NCBI GenBank assembly: GCA_934489945.1
Contig: CAKSSY010000006.1
Location: forward strand, 1 to 41,610
Source: an uncultured Eubacteriales bacterium
GTDB lineage: Bacteria > Bacillota > Clostridia > Oscillospirales > CAG-272
DNA length: 41,610 nucleotides
Direction of reading: 5' to 3'
Part shown: piece by piece, positions 32,301 through 41,400 of the stretch
Numbering within the stretch: position 1 is the first letter of the stretch
Layout of the letters: the number at the start of each line of letters is the position of its first letter
Notes under the pieces: model-generated
What the model was told of the DNA's origin: nothing
The model's input: only the letters and a program-made list of their open reading frames with translations
Databases searched by the model: none
Program-made: the position numbers and the translations under genes

Positions 32301-32792
32301 ATGAAACTCGCGATTGTTCCCGGCAGCTTTGACCCGATTACGGTAGGTCATGTCAATATCATTGAACGCGCTGCAAAACTATTCGATGTTGTGGTTGTCA
32401 CGGTGATGATTAACGCTCAGAAAGAGTATCGCTTTACGATTGAACAACGAGCTCAGCTTGCGAAATTGTCCTGTATCCATATTCCGAACGTTAAGGTATT
32501 GGTCAGTGAAGGACTGCTGGTTGATGTGGTCGATGCGCTCGGTGCCTCGGTGATCGTGAAAGGGGTACGTACTGTGAAAGACTTTCGCTATGAGCAGGAG
32601 ATGGCACTGATCAATAAACTGCATAATCCGAGAGCTGAAACGATTTATCTGCCGTGCGATCCGAAATATAAGCGAATCAGCTCAACCCTTGCGAGGGCAT
32701 GGATGGATGAAGGGAAACCCCTTGACAGCATTTTGATGCCGAAAGCGATTGAACGGTTGAAAAACGGCTTTGAGGAAATTGCCGATAAATAA
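32301..32792 (+). CDS. coaD: Phosphopantetheine adenylyltransferase
   Basis: 163 aa, usual family length. The nucleotidyltransferase motif is PGSFDPITVGHVNII with TVGH at residues 14-17; further marks are VKGVRTVKDFRYEQEMALIN and ISSTLARAWM, which replaces the common ISSS-x-R/K form. It makes dephospho-CoA from 4'-phosphopantetheine and ATP. GGAGG lies ahead of ATG 32301. Confidence 0.96.
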   Translation: MKLAIVPGSFDPITVGHVNIIERAAKLFDVVVVTVMINAQKEYRFTIEQRAQLAKLSCIHIPNVKVLVSEGLLVDVVDALGASVIVKGVRTVKDFRYEQEMALINKLHNPRAETIYLPCDPKYKRISSTLARAWMDEGKPLDSILMPKAIERLKNGFEEIADK

Positions 32793-32819
32793 TGAGGCTG
32801 ATTGTGTTCTAAAATTCAA

Positions 32820-32881
32820 AAGTCTCCCATAGGATTTACTGGTTATCGCCGGCAACCGGCAACAGAAACCGTGGGAGGCTT
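32820..32881 (+). promoter_or_regulatory. Nested hairpin in the spoIVA leader containing its ribosome binding site
   Basis: AAGTCTCCCA (32820-32829) pairs with TGGGAGGCTT (32872-32881), ten pairs with one G-U. Inside it GGTT (32841-32844) can pair with AACC (32867-32870) and GCCGG (32848-32852) with CCGGC (32856-32860). The spoIVA ribosome site GGGAGG lies in the 3' arm. It is followed by TATTTTATG, so it may also act as a weak coaD terminator. A sigma-E-like -10, CATAGGAT, is at 32828-32835; a transcript from there would lack the outer 5' arm. Confidence 0.6.
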
Positions 32882-32886
32882 ATTTT

Positions 32887-34365
32887 ATGGGCGAGTTTTC
32901 AATTTATAATGACATCGCGAAACGAACAGGTGGAGACATTTATATCGGTGTTGTGGGACCGGTGCGAACGGGGAAATCCACGTTTATCAAACGGTTTATG
33001 GAAGAAATGGTTCTTCCGAATATCAAGGACGACAATACCCGTGAGCGGGCACGTGATGAGATGCCACAAAGCGCGGCGGGCAAAACCGTGATGACGACCG
33101 AACCGAAATTTGTACCGGATGAAGCGGTGGAAATATCTTTTCCCGGCGGAGCGACAATGCGCGTGAAGATGGTGGATTGCGTAGGATATATTGTGCCGGA
33201 CGCGTTGGGAGCGATCGAGAACGGGCAACCGAGAATGGTTCGGACACCGTGGCGGGAGGAGCCGATGCCTTTTGTGGAGGCGGCTGAGACGGGAACCTCA
33301 AAAGTTATTCATGAACACTCCACGATTGGTATTGTCGTCAGCACCGACGGCACCATCGGTGAAATTCCGCGTGAGAGTTACGTGGATGCGGAAGAACGTG
33401 TGGTAAGGGAACTGAAAGAGATCGGAAAACCGTTTGCCATGATTCTGAATTCCGCGAATCCGGCAGCGGATTCGTCAGTGGCACTTGCGTATGAGTTGGA
33501 GGAAAAGTACGGGATTCCGGTGGCACTGGTAAGCTGTCTGTCACTGGATGCTGAGGACATCCGGCATATTCTTGAACTGGTATTGACCGAATTTCCGGTT
33601 GCAGAACTTCGGTTGCGGTTCCCGTCGTGGCTGAACGCACTCGGCCCGACGCACCGAATCCGTGTTTCGCTTGGCGAAGCAATCGGAAAGTGTGTTGGCA
33701 AGATGAAACGAATCGGTGATATTAACGGTTCGCTGGAGGATTTGGAGAAGAACGACTATGTGTCGGATGTTTCGGTTGATAACATTGATCTCGGGACGGG
33801 TTGCGCTCACGTAAGTGCAAAAATCAAAGATGGTCTTTTCTATGAAGTTATCAGCGAATTAACGGGTATGGAGATCCCGGATGATAAAAAACTGATCGGA
33901 CTTTTGCAAGAATTTGCCGCTATGAAATCCAAGTATGATCGCGTTGCCGAGGCGTTTGACGATGCAGGCGAAAAGGGTTACGGAATTGTAATGCCGGATA
34001 TAGACGAGCTGCACTTGGAGGAACCGGAGATTGTTAAACAGGCAGGGGGGTACGGTGTTAAATTGCGGGCATCGGCGCAGTCGATCCATATGATCCGCGC
34101 CAATATTGAGACAGAAATCAATCCGATAGTCGGAAGCGAACAGCAGTCGGAAGAGCTGATTCGTTATATGTTGCATGAATTTGAGGAAGACCCGCGGAAG
34201 ATATGGGAATCCAATATGTTCGGCAAGAGTCTGTATGACCTCATGAATGAGGGGCTTCATACCAAGCTCTCCAACATTCCCGAAGAATCGCGTGCACGTC
34301 TTTCCGAGACGCTGGAGCGAATTATCAACGAGGGAAGCGGCGGACTGATCTGTATTCTGCTGTAA
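32887..34365 (+). CDS. spoIVA: Stage IV sporulation protein A
   Basis: 492 aa, the normal SpoIVA length. SIYNDIAKRTGGDIYIGVVG leads to the Walker A motif GPVRTGKST (residues 24-32). MVDCVGYIVPDALG and STDGTIGEIPRESY are the Walker B/sensor region, and EGLICILL-type residues (GGLICILL) end the protein. SpoIVA is an ATPase that polymerises on the outer forespore membrane as the base of the spore coat. It strongly supports an endospore-forming organism. Regulation is probably by sigma-E (see leader entry); a strong terminator follows. Confidence 0.97.
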   Translation: MGEFSIYNDIAKRTGGDIYIGVVGPVRTGKSTFIKRFMEEMVLPNIKDDNTRERARDEMPQSAAGKTVMTTEPKFVPDEAVEISFPGGATMRVKMVDCVGYIVPDALGAIENGQPRMVRTPWREEPMPFVEAAETGTSKVIHEHSTIGIVVSTDGTIGEIPRESYVDAEERVVRELKEIGKPFAMILNSANPAADSSVALAYELEEKYGIPVALVSCLSLDAEDIRHILELVLTEFPVAELRLRFPSWLNALGPTHRIRVSLGEAIGKCVGKMKRIGDINGSLEDLEKNDYVSDVSVDNIDLGTGCAHVSAKIKDGLFYEVISELTGMEIPDDKKLIGLLQEFAAMKSKYDRVAEAFDDAGEKGYGIVMPDIDELHLEEPEIVKQAGGYGVKLRASAQSIHMIRANIETEINPIVGSEQQSEELIRYMLHEFEEDPRKIWESNMFGKSLYDLMNEGLHTKLSNIPEESRARLSETLERIINEGSGGLICILL

Positions 34366-34370
34366 AAATG

Positions 34371-34410
34371 AAAAAGCGCGCGCAGTTTTTCGGAATTGCG
34401 CGCGCTTTTT
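34371..34410. terminator. Bidirectional intrinsic terminator after spoIVA
   Basis: AAAAAGCGCGCGCA (34371-34384) pairs with TGCGCGCGCTTTTT (34397-34410), a perfect 14-bp stem with T-runs on both strands, between converging spoIVA and the DUF6873-like gene. Confidence 0.92.
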
Positions 34411-34416
34411 GAGGTT

Positions 34417-35121
34417 TCAGAATAAAAACAGAGTGCCGGCATCGAGAAGTGGCTCTTCCGACAGGGAAACGACGTTGTATCCGTGTCCTTTGCAGAAGGA
34501 ACGGATATATGCGGCTTCCGGATGAAGGTCGAGATTTCCGCAAAAGAATACGGTGTTGCGATAAATGCCACAGGCACCTCCGAGAAATCCGTGCGAATAC
34601 CCGGGAAGCATTACGCCGCCGGGAGAAATCAGAAGGACATCTGCCCCCTCAGACTGTGCGGCATATGCAATGCCTTTGTCCGCGGTAATCAGTGCCCTTT
34701 TTAGCACAACAGAGGAACATTTAGTATATCCCTGCTTTACCGGCACGATGGGAATTTGATTTTGAGCGGCGTATTCCTTTACCTTCTTTGAGATTGCATC
34801 GGCTTTTCCCAGAATTCTGCCGTCGAGATCGACCAGATTGAGACGGACATCGGTGGGATATGTGGTGGAAACCATATCATCCGTGAGACAAAGGGAGAGA
34901 CCAGAGGCATTCAGAATTGTGTTGATCTTAGTTTTGGCGGTGGCGTAATAGGCGCGGTGACAAAACAGACGGTCACGAAAAGGGAAGATCAGCATATCCG
35001 GATGAGAGGCAACCGGTTGGGCAAGTGACAGAAATGGGGGCATGGATAAGAGAGTAAAGCCGAGGTTTTCCAAAGCCTTGCAACAGGAAGGAGAAAGACG
35101 GCAGTCGATGACAGCAAGCAT
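34417..35121 (-). CDS. DUF6873-like GME-fold protein
   Basis: 234 aa from ATG 35121 with GGAGG 5 nt upstream; the open frame beyond it runs through a terminator and rpmB. Visible segments: VIDCRLSPSCCKALENLGF, DVRLNLVDLDGRILGKAD, VKQGYTKCSSVVL, ALITADKGIAYAA, and the Gly-rich LLISPGGVMLPGYSHGFLGGACG. The repeated beta-alpha-beta pattern and GGACG-type turn resemble proteins described as DUF6873, with a fold like guanidino-modifying enzymes (penteins), common in Clostridia. Catalytic His/Glu/Cys residues cannot be assigned with certainty. Assignment is from memory of the family. Confidence 0.65.
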   Translation of the reverse strand: MLAVIDCRLSPSCCKALENLGFTLLSMPPFLSLAQPVASHPDMLIFPFRDRLFCHRAYYATAKTKINTILNASGLSLCLTDDMVSTTYPTDVRLNLVDLDGRILGKADAISKKVKEYAAQNQIPIVPVKQGYTKCSSVVLKRALITADKGIAYAAQSEGADVLLISPGGVMLPGYSHGFLGGACGIYRNTVFFCGNLDLHPEAAYIRSFCKGHGYNVVSLSEEPLLDAGTLFLF

Positions 35122-35130
35122 AAAACCTCC

Positions 35131-35165
35131 GAAAAAATAAAGCCGGCAGACAAAATGACTGCCGG
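35131..35165 (-). terminator. Terminator-like hairpin between rpmB and the DUF6873-like gene
   Basis: On the minus strand CCGGCAG (35165-35159) pairs with CTGCCGG (35149-35143) and is followed by CTTTATTTTTT. It would end or attenuate the rpmB transcript just before the ribosome site of the next gene. Confidence 0.7.
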
Positions 35166-35185
35166 GAACTTTATATTTACACGGC

Positions 35186-35371
35186 TTACGCGCGTGTGAC
35201 TTTGCCCGAACGCAGGCAACGGGAACAAACTGCAATCGTTGCGGGTGTACCGTCAACCATTGCCTTTACCTTGCGGATATTGGGTTTCCAGGTTCTGTTC
35301 GTCTTGCGATGCGAGTGAGAAACACTCTGACCGAACACAACGCCCTTACCACAAATACAACACTTTGCCAT
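35186..35371 (-). CDS. rpmB: 50S ribosomal protein L28
   Basis: 61 aa from ATG 35371, 8 nt after AGGAGG. AKCCICGKGVVFGQSVSHSH is the L28 N-terminus, with RTWKPNIRKV in the middle and AVCSRCLRSGKV near the end. Two Cys pairs (CxxC in each end) make it the zinc-binding form. It is a stand-alone gene with its own promoter. Confidence 0.97.
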   Translation of the reverse strand: MAKCCICGKGVVFGQSVSHSHRKTNRTWKPNIRKVKAMVDGTPATIAVCSRCLRSGKVTRA

Positions 35372-35443
35372 TCTTGACACCTCCTGAGACGGTACCTTGA
35401 CGATACCCTTATTCCACTTAAAAATTATCAGAGAACAGTATAC

Positions 35444-35472
35444 ATTATAGCATAGAGATGCAAAAAAAGCAA
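35444..35472 (-). promoter_or_regulatory. Sigma-A promoter for rpmB
   Basis: On the minus strand TTGCTT (35472-35467), 17 nt, TATAAT (35449-35444), 73 nt before the rpmB start. The L28 leader has a near direct repeat, GGTATCGTCAAG then GGTACCGTCTCAG. No hairpin terminator was seen between eno and this promoter. Confidence 0.82.
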
Positions 35473-35500
35473 GGGTTTTTGAAAAAAAATTGTTTTTTTC

Positions 35501-36808
35501 TTATACCATGACGGCTTCTTTGGCTTTTGGGATTCGTGCAAGACGTTTTTCACCGTAAATCGCTCCCGAATTTAAAGCGGGTTCAATACGAAGAAGACGG
35601 TTGTATTTGGCAACGCGTTCACTTCGACAGGGCGCACCGGACTTGATAAACGGTGCATTTACTGCAACGGCAATGTCGGCAAGTGTTGTGTCTTCGGTTT
35701 CGCCGGAACGATGAGAGAGGATAAAACGGTAGTCGTTTTCCTTTGCCAGACGAATCACATTCAGAGTTTCAGTCAGAGTACCGATTTGATTGGGTTTGAT
35801 GAGAATAGCATTGGCGGCACCGTTTCGGATTCCGCGCTCCAGACGGGAGTAGTTGGTAACAAACAAATCGTCTCCAACCAGCATAGTCTGCTTTCCGAGC
35901 CGATCGGTAAAGTCTCTCCAACCGTCAAAATCTTCCTCATCAAGCGCATCTTCAATCGAAAGAATCGGATATTTCTCAACGAGCGAGGCAAAATAGTCTG
36001 AAAGTCCGGCGGATGTGTAGGTTTTTTGGCGTTTCATGATTTCATAAACGCCGTCATGATACCAACCGCTTGCCGCCACATCCAGCGAAATTTTTACAAT
36101 GTCGGTGGAGTATCCGGATTTTTCGATTGCTTCGAGAATCAGTTCAATGGCATCTTCATCAGATTCCAGATCGGGGGCGAAACCGCCCTCATCCCCAACC
36201 GTGGAAGAAAGTTTTCGTTCTTTAAGAATATTTCCGAGTGTGTGATATATTTCACTGCCCATTCGCAGTCCTTCAGAAAAACAAGAAGCACCGACGGGGA
36301 CGATCATAAATTCCTGAATGGCGACGTTGTTGGCGGCATGTGCGCCACCATTGAGAATGTTCATCATCGGGACGGGCAATCGACACGCTTCTGCACCACC
36401 GAGGTATCGGTAAAGCGGCAGACCGTATCGTCCTGCGGCAGCACGTGCATTTGCCAAAGAAACCGCGAGAATGGCGTTGGCTCCGAGGTTGGATTTGTTT
36501 TCAGTGCCGTCCAGTTCGCATAGAATACGGTCAATCTCACATTGCTCGGTTGGGTTAATGCCCGAAAGGGCAGGGGAAATAATTTTGCAAACATTATATA
36601 CGGCTTTCAGAACGCTTTTGCCGTGATAATAGGAGGAATCGGCATCTCTCTTTTCGTGAGCTTCAAATTTTCCGCAGGAAGCACCCGACGGCACACTGGC
36701 AACGCCGACAGTACCATCGTCCAGAAAAACGGTAGCTTCCACGGTGGGATTGCCCCGAGAATCGAGGATTTCGCGGGCACAGCATTTCAGAATTCTGGGT
36801 TTGTTCAT
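35501..36808 (-). CDS. eno: Enolase
   Basis: 435 aa from ATG 36808 (AAAGGA 8 nt upstream; ATG 36817 overlaps it). REILDSRGNPTVE, VPMMNILNGGAHA, VGDEGGFAPDLESDEDA (catalytic Glu), SIEDALDEED, LVGDDLFVTN, LIKPNQIGTLTET (catalytic Lys) and SHRSGETEDTTLAD are all present. It converts 2-phosphoglycerate to phosphoenolpyruvate. Two usually invariant patches differ: SGASTGxxEAxELRDGD appears as SGASCGKFEAHEKRDAD, and HADNNVDxQEF as HAANNVAIQEF. Active-site acids and lysines are kept, so activity is expected. It is divergent from the GH18 gene. Confidence 0.95.
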   Translation of the reverse strand: MNKPRILKCCAREILDSRGNPTVEATVFLDDGTVGVASVPSGASCGKFEAHEKRDADSSYYHGKSVLKAVYNVCKIISPALSGINPTEQCEIDRILCELDGTENKSNLGANAILAVSLANARAAAGRYGLPLYRYLGGAEACRLPVPMMNILNGGAHAANNVAIQEFMIVPVGASCFSEGLRMGSEIYHTLGNILKERKLSSTVGDEGGFAPDLESDEDAIELILEAIEKSGYSTDIVKISLDVAASGWYHDGVYEIMKRQKTYTSAGLSDYFASLVEKYPILSIEDALDEEDFDGWRDFTDRLGKQTMLVGDDLFVTNYSRLERGIRNGAANAILIKPNQIGTLTETLNVIRLAKENDYRFILSHRSGETEDTTLADIAVAVNAPFIKSGAPCRSERVAKYNRLLRIEPALNSGAIYGEKRLARIPKAKEAVMV

Positions 36809-36934
36809 AAAAATCATCCTTTCTGTTTTTGGACTTTGGAGATAGTATTTGCCCGTGTGGTCAAAATATTCCGGTCACGGACAGAGGAATCCGCATATTC
36901 TGTAACGAAATCAGTCAGGAAAGGAATCGAAATT

Positions 36935-38233
36935 ATGGTGATTTATACAGTTAAACAGGGAGATTCGCTCTATAGTATCGCTGCACAGTACGGAACGACA
37001 GACGAACGGATTGCGGCGGACAATTTGTTGAGCGATCCGAAACAACTTGTGGTGGGACAAACGCTTGTCATTCCCGAGCCGCTTGTGTCTTATCGTGTGC
37101 GGAACGGTGACACTCTGTTTTCCATTGCCCGTCAGTTTGGAACAACGCCGAACGCAATCTGGCGGAACAATCCCATTCTCGGTGGCGGAAACAATATTGT
37201 TCCCGGAATGGTATTGAATATTGTCCCAAATGAGACGGTGTATCAAAGACAAATTGAAACCGGCGGATATGTGTATCCCAATGTGACCGAAGAGGTTCTT
37301 CGTAGGACATTGCCATATCTGACATATATTACGATTTTTACTTACGGCATCGGGGAAGATGGCAAACTTCTTGATATTGAGGATGAAAGGATTATTGAAT
37401 TGGCAAGAAGCTATGGAGTAGCACCGGTTATGCATCTTTCAACGCTTAACGAGCGCGGTGCGTTTTCCAGCAAGATTGCAGCCAGGTTTTTTCAGAATCC
37501 GCAGCTTCAGGATACCCTGATTGATGATGTGGAGCGTGTGCTGTCGGAGAAGCGTTACGAAGCGTTGGATGTTGACTTTGAATATGTGGAAGGACAGTAT
37601 GCAGAGGATTATGTGGCATTTGTGCGTCGTCTGCATGAACGTCTGTCGCCGCTCGGAATTTCTGTTTTTGTGGCACTGGCACCGAAATATCGCGCCGATC
37701 AGGAGGGACTTTTGTATGAAGGGCACGATTACAGAGGAATGGGAGAGGCTGCCGACGGTGTAATTTTGATGACTTATGAATGGGGGTATTCGCGTGGCGA
37801 ACCGCAGGCGGTGGCACCGATTGACAAGGTACGGCGGGTGGTGGAGTATGCCGTGACCGAGATTCCTCGCGAAAAAATATTCCTCGGAACGCCAAATTAC
37901 GGATATGACTGGCGACTGCCGTTTGTTGCAGGGCAAAGTGTGGCACGATCTCTGTCGAACGCCGAGGCGGTTTCCCTTGCGTGGGAGAAGAAAGCGGCAA
38001 TTGATTTTGATTCCGTTGCCGCGTCGCCGAATTATCGGTATTATGACCGTGTAAACGGGCGTCCGAGCGAGCATGTGGTTTGGTTTGAGGATTCAAGAAG
38101 TGCTGCGGCAACAATGGATGTAGTGGAGGAGTTCAATCTCCGTGGCTTTTTCACATGGAACATTATGCGTTTCTTTCCGGGACTTTGGCTTGTTGCCAAT
38201 TCCTATTTTCCGTTGCGGCGTTTTTATGAATAA
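36935..38233 (+). CDS. LysM-GH18 spore-peptidoglycan hydrolase (SleL/YaaH-like)
   Basis: 432 aa from ATG 36935 with AAAGGA upstream; the frame is open 393 nt further, but that part lies opposite eno. Two LysM domains (YTVKQGDSLYSIAAQYGTT from residue 4; YRVRNGDTLFSIARQFGTT from residue 53) are followed by a GH18 barrel from ~105. The catalytic DxDxE motif is Asp212-Val-Asp214-Phe-Glu216 in ALDVDFEYV, followed by LAPKYRADQEG, LMTYEWGYSRGEP and FLGTPNYGYDW. No signal peptide, as in SleL/YaaH, which are deposited in the spore coat and cleave cortex muramic-delta-lactam peptidoglycan. The neighbouring spoIVA fits. Confidence 0.92.
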   Translation: MVIYTVKQGDSLYSIAAQYGTTDERIAADNLLSDPKQLVVGQTLVIPEPLVSYRVRNGDTLFSIARQFGTTPNAIWRNNPILGGGNNIVPGMVLNIVPNETVYQRQIETGGYVYPNVTEEVLRRTLPYLTYITIFTYGIGEDGKLLDIEDERIIELARSYGVAPVMHLSTLNERGAFSSKIAARFFQNPQLQDTLIDDVERVLSEKRYEALDVDFEYVEGQYAEDYVAFVRRLHERLSPLGISVFVALAPKYRADQEGLLYEGHDYRGMGEAADGVILMTYEWGYSRGEPQAVAPIDKVRRVVEYAVTEIPREKIFLGTPNYGYDWRLPFVAGQSVARSLSNAEAVSLAWEKKAAIDFDSVAASPNYRYYDRVNGRPSEHVVWFEDSRSAAATMDVVEEFNLRGFFTWNIMRFFPGLWLVANSYFPLRRFYE

Positions 38234-38244
38234 AGAAAGATTGT

Positions 38245-38276
38245 GCAGAGTGGATGAAATGCCACTCTGCTGTTTT
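38245..38276 (+). terminator. Intrinsic terminator after the LysM-GH18 gene
   Basis: GCAGAGTGG (38245-38253) pairs with CCACTCTGC (38262-38270) around an 8-nt loop, then TGTTTTG. It starts 12 nt after the stop codon. Confidence 0.82.
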
Positions 38277-38318
38277 GTGCAAAATGACAAAAATACAGTG
38301 GAATTTTCCAAAATAGTA

Positions 38319-38346
38319 TTGCAATTTGATAAAAGCGTGGTATAAT
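38319..38346 (+). promoter_or_regulatory. Sigma-A promoter for the large secreted protein
   Basis: TTGCAA (38319-38324), 16 nt, TATAAT (38341-38346), 57 nt upstream of ATG 38403. Confidence 0.8.
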
Positions 38347-38402
38347 TGCCACAGTAAGAATGATAAGCAACTGTATGATTCAATAATACGGAGGTCAATA
38401 TA

Positions 38403-41400
38403 ATGAAAAAAGGCATGGTGATGATTTTGGCAGTTCTGACGATTCTTTCTGCGATGCCGGCATTCGGGGTGTCTGCCTCGGAAAGCGCGGAAACACCTGC
38501 TGCACTGACGGGTTTTGCGGATTATAAAATCTATGAAACCACACTGTCTACAGGGAGTAACGCAACTCTTCCCGTAACGATTCGTACTTATATTAAAAAT
38601 AAGACGGACGGAAACGGCGAAACGATTTTTTACGTTATGAATCATGGCGAAGAACGGATCGGACAGGAATCGGATGAGAGTATCATCGGTGACTATCTGA
38701 ACGAGGGCTACTTGTTGGTGACGTTGGATTATCATAATAATCCGAAGGCAGTTTCGTCGGATCTGGCGTACAGCATTTATAATTTGCGTTCGCAACTGGT
38801 GGATAGTTACAGCAGTTGCGCTTATCGAGGCGGGGTAACAGTCCGGAAGTACCGCAATTTCCTTCTTCCCGCAGGCTACCGTCTTGCCAGACAGGTGAAA
38901 TATTTTGATCTGTTGGATAATGGGGTCAAGGGTACCGATCAATTGATTCTTAACGCATGGAACAGCAATGGTTTTAAAACAACGAAAGCGTCTAAAATTC
39001 CCGCGTGTGAAGGGAATCATTATCAGGCAGGCACATGGTTTGAGGCAACTTCGCTTGATCAACTCGTAAAGCCGGATGGGTCGCCGCTTGATTATGATCT
39101 TTGCCTGCATATTATTTACCCCTCGAACCCAACCAAGGAAACCCCCGTATTCCTTCATGCTTCTTCATGGGAAGAAAGAGAAGGAAGCAGTACCAGCGCG
39201 ACAGGACCGATGGAGGCAATGCTTACATTCGGTGGCTTTACTTTGGTTGTGTATGACCATGAGTATTATCCTATGGCGCGCGATGATCACTATGGATATT
39301 TTCTTCCCTATGGCATGGCAAAATGGAACGGTGTCAAGACTCACACCGCTGCTGTCCGTTGTGTAAGATATTATTCGGATACATATGGGTATTCAAAAGA
39401 CAATTATGCCGCATGGGGAATTTCCAAGGCATCCTATACCGCGCTTTTGGGAAGAGATCATCCCGAACTGTTGGAAGAACAGGCTTATGTGGAAGAGTAT
39501 AAGAATGATTCCGATTATGTTCCGGAGCAGCCTTTTCTGACTTATCAGAATGGGGAAACGATTCCGTCCGGCGTTCAGGCGATCGGCACCTTCATGGGGG
39601 ACGGTACCAATCTTCATGCACGTCTGGTCAATGAAACCACCGTTCCGTCCATTATTGCCTGCGGTCAATATGACCAATTCGGCGCGTGGGACAAATGGCC
39701 TGCGACACAAAAGACCTATATGGATTACGATGTCAAGCATATTCCCATGACCATGTACGATCTCGGACATAAAGTGCCGCATGGGTATGATGCGACTTAT
39801 GATTTTCAGCGAACGATTGCCTGTGCCCGGTTTTATGATTATTGGCTGAATGGTGGTGCCCCGAACTTTGTGTATTGTACTCCCATTAACGGAACGGAGA
39901 ATTTCAACGGAGTCGATCCGATACTGATACAGTTTGATGCACCGTTGCAGGATGTTCAGACGCAGGTCAGAATTTCCGACACAGCTGATAACCATGAGGT
40001 AGACGGAGTATGGGAAGTGAAGGCAGGGGGATTGCAATATCGGTTCACCTCCGACGGCTTCCAAACCGGGCATACCTATCAGATTGTGATTCCGGACACC
40101 CTGAAAGATGCAGACGGAAGAACCATTTCGGAAGGTGTTGTTAAAACCTTTACCGTAAAATGCGGGGAGAAGTTTCTGCCGGTCAAGGATGCCGAAATCG
40201 AAATCGGCAGTTCTGTGATTTCCGCAGACGGTGTTACTGTCAAGTTGGCGTCTGGACGTAGCATGGGGTATTTTGAATTTGACATATCTTCGTTTGTCGG
40301 CAAAGCAGAATCTTCTGTATTTCAGTTCAACGTGGAGAACGATGCGGTACAGGATGTTTCGGTTTGGGTTCTTCGGGATGGTGTTTCGGAGGATCTAACG
40401 GTGTTGACTGTCAATAATGAAACGGCGGAGAAGATTGCAACGGTTTCTGTCTCTCAAAAGGGATTGTATGAGGCGAAGATTCCCAAAGAGACCATTGCGG
40501 CACATCCCGGGAAAATTCGTTTGGTTCTGACCGCAGAAAACAAAACGGTGGAATCGGGACTGGAACTGAATTTTGACGCGTTTGAAAATGAGGCAAAGTC
40601 CTATCAAAACACTGAAGCAAAGTCCGGTTTTCCTGTCCATGACACCTATTTGTTCCGCCTTGGTGGGAACGGCACAAAAACGGTCTCATGGTCACCCGAC
40701 AACGATCATACCACGGGAGCAGGGAAGTCGCTCTATTTTGTTCGCGGGAAAGCCGATACTAAAATCCGGTTCTATAACACGTTTGGCAGATTGCTGACGC
40801 AGGAGGATATCGGAAAAACTTTTGTTTTGTCCTATTGGGTGTATCCGGAAGCGGACATGAATATTCGTACAGGACTTATGGCGGCATACAATATGAATCA
40901 AAACGACCCGTATCCGAACAATCCTTGCTATGGTGCGGATGTGAACCTGTATCACCCGAGTCCGGCAACCTTTATCCGGGGAAATACGTGGAATAAAGTC
41001 GAATACGAGTATAAGATCGATGAAAATAATGTAAATTACGGCGTTCAGATGTTGGCAATGGATTCTACGGACAGTGGAGCCAACTGGTACATTGACGATA
41101 TCTGTGTAGAAGAAAAACATCCTTCGGTGTTTTCTTTGAATTTTGAGAATCTTACCAACGGATCGAAGATTGAATCCGGGCATGGTGTCGATTCCAATTC
41201 TTCGGTGAATGGCACCTATCTGATTCGTCAGGGTGGCGCACCGAGCGGTTTCAGTGCAACAAATGAGATTCCGGATCATACCACGGGAAGCGGTATTTCC
41301 ATGAAATGTGTCAGAACCCACGATTATGACCGCGTGAAATTCTATAATACATTCGGGGAGACAGAATTGACCGCGGCAGACCTCGGAGTCGCTTACCATA

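Noticed and set aside
36542..36934. N-terminal extension of the LysM-GH18 gene by 131 codons
   Set aside because: It runs opposite the 5' part of eno and across the intergenic region; LysM starts right at the ATG 36935 product and that ATG has a ribosome site.
38163..39158. Minus-strand ORF of 331 codons
   Set aside because: Overlaps a terminator, a promoter and the signal-peptide region of the secreted protein; composition is that of an antisense shadow.
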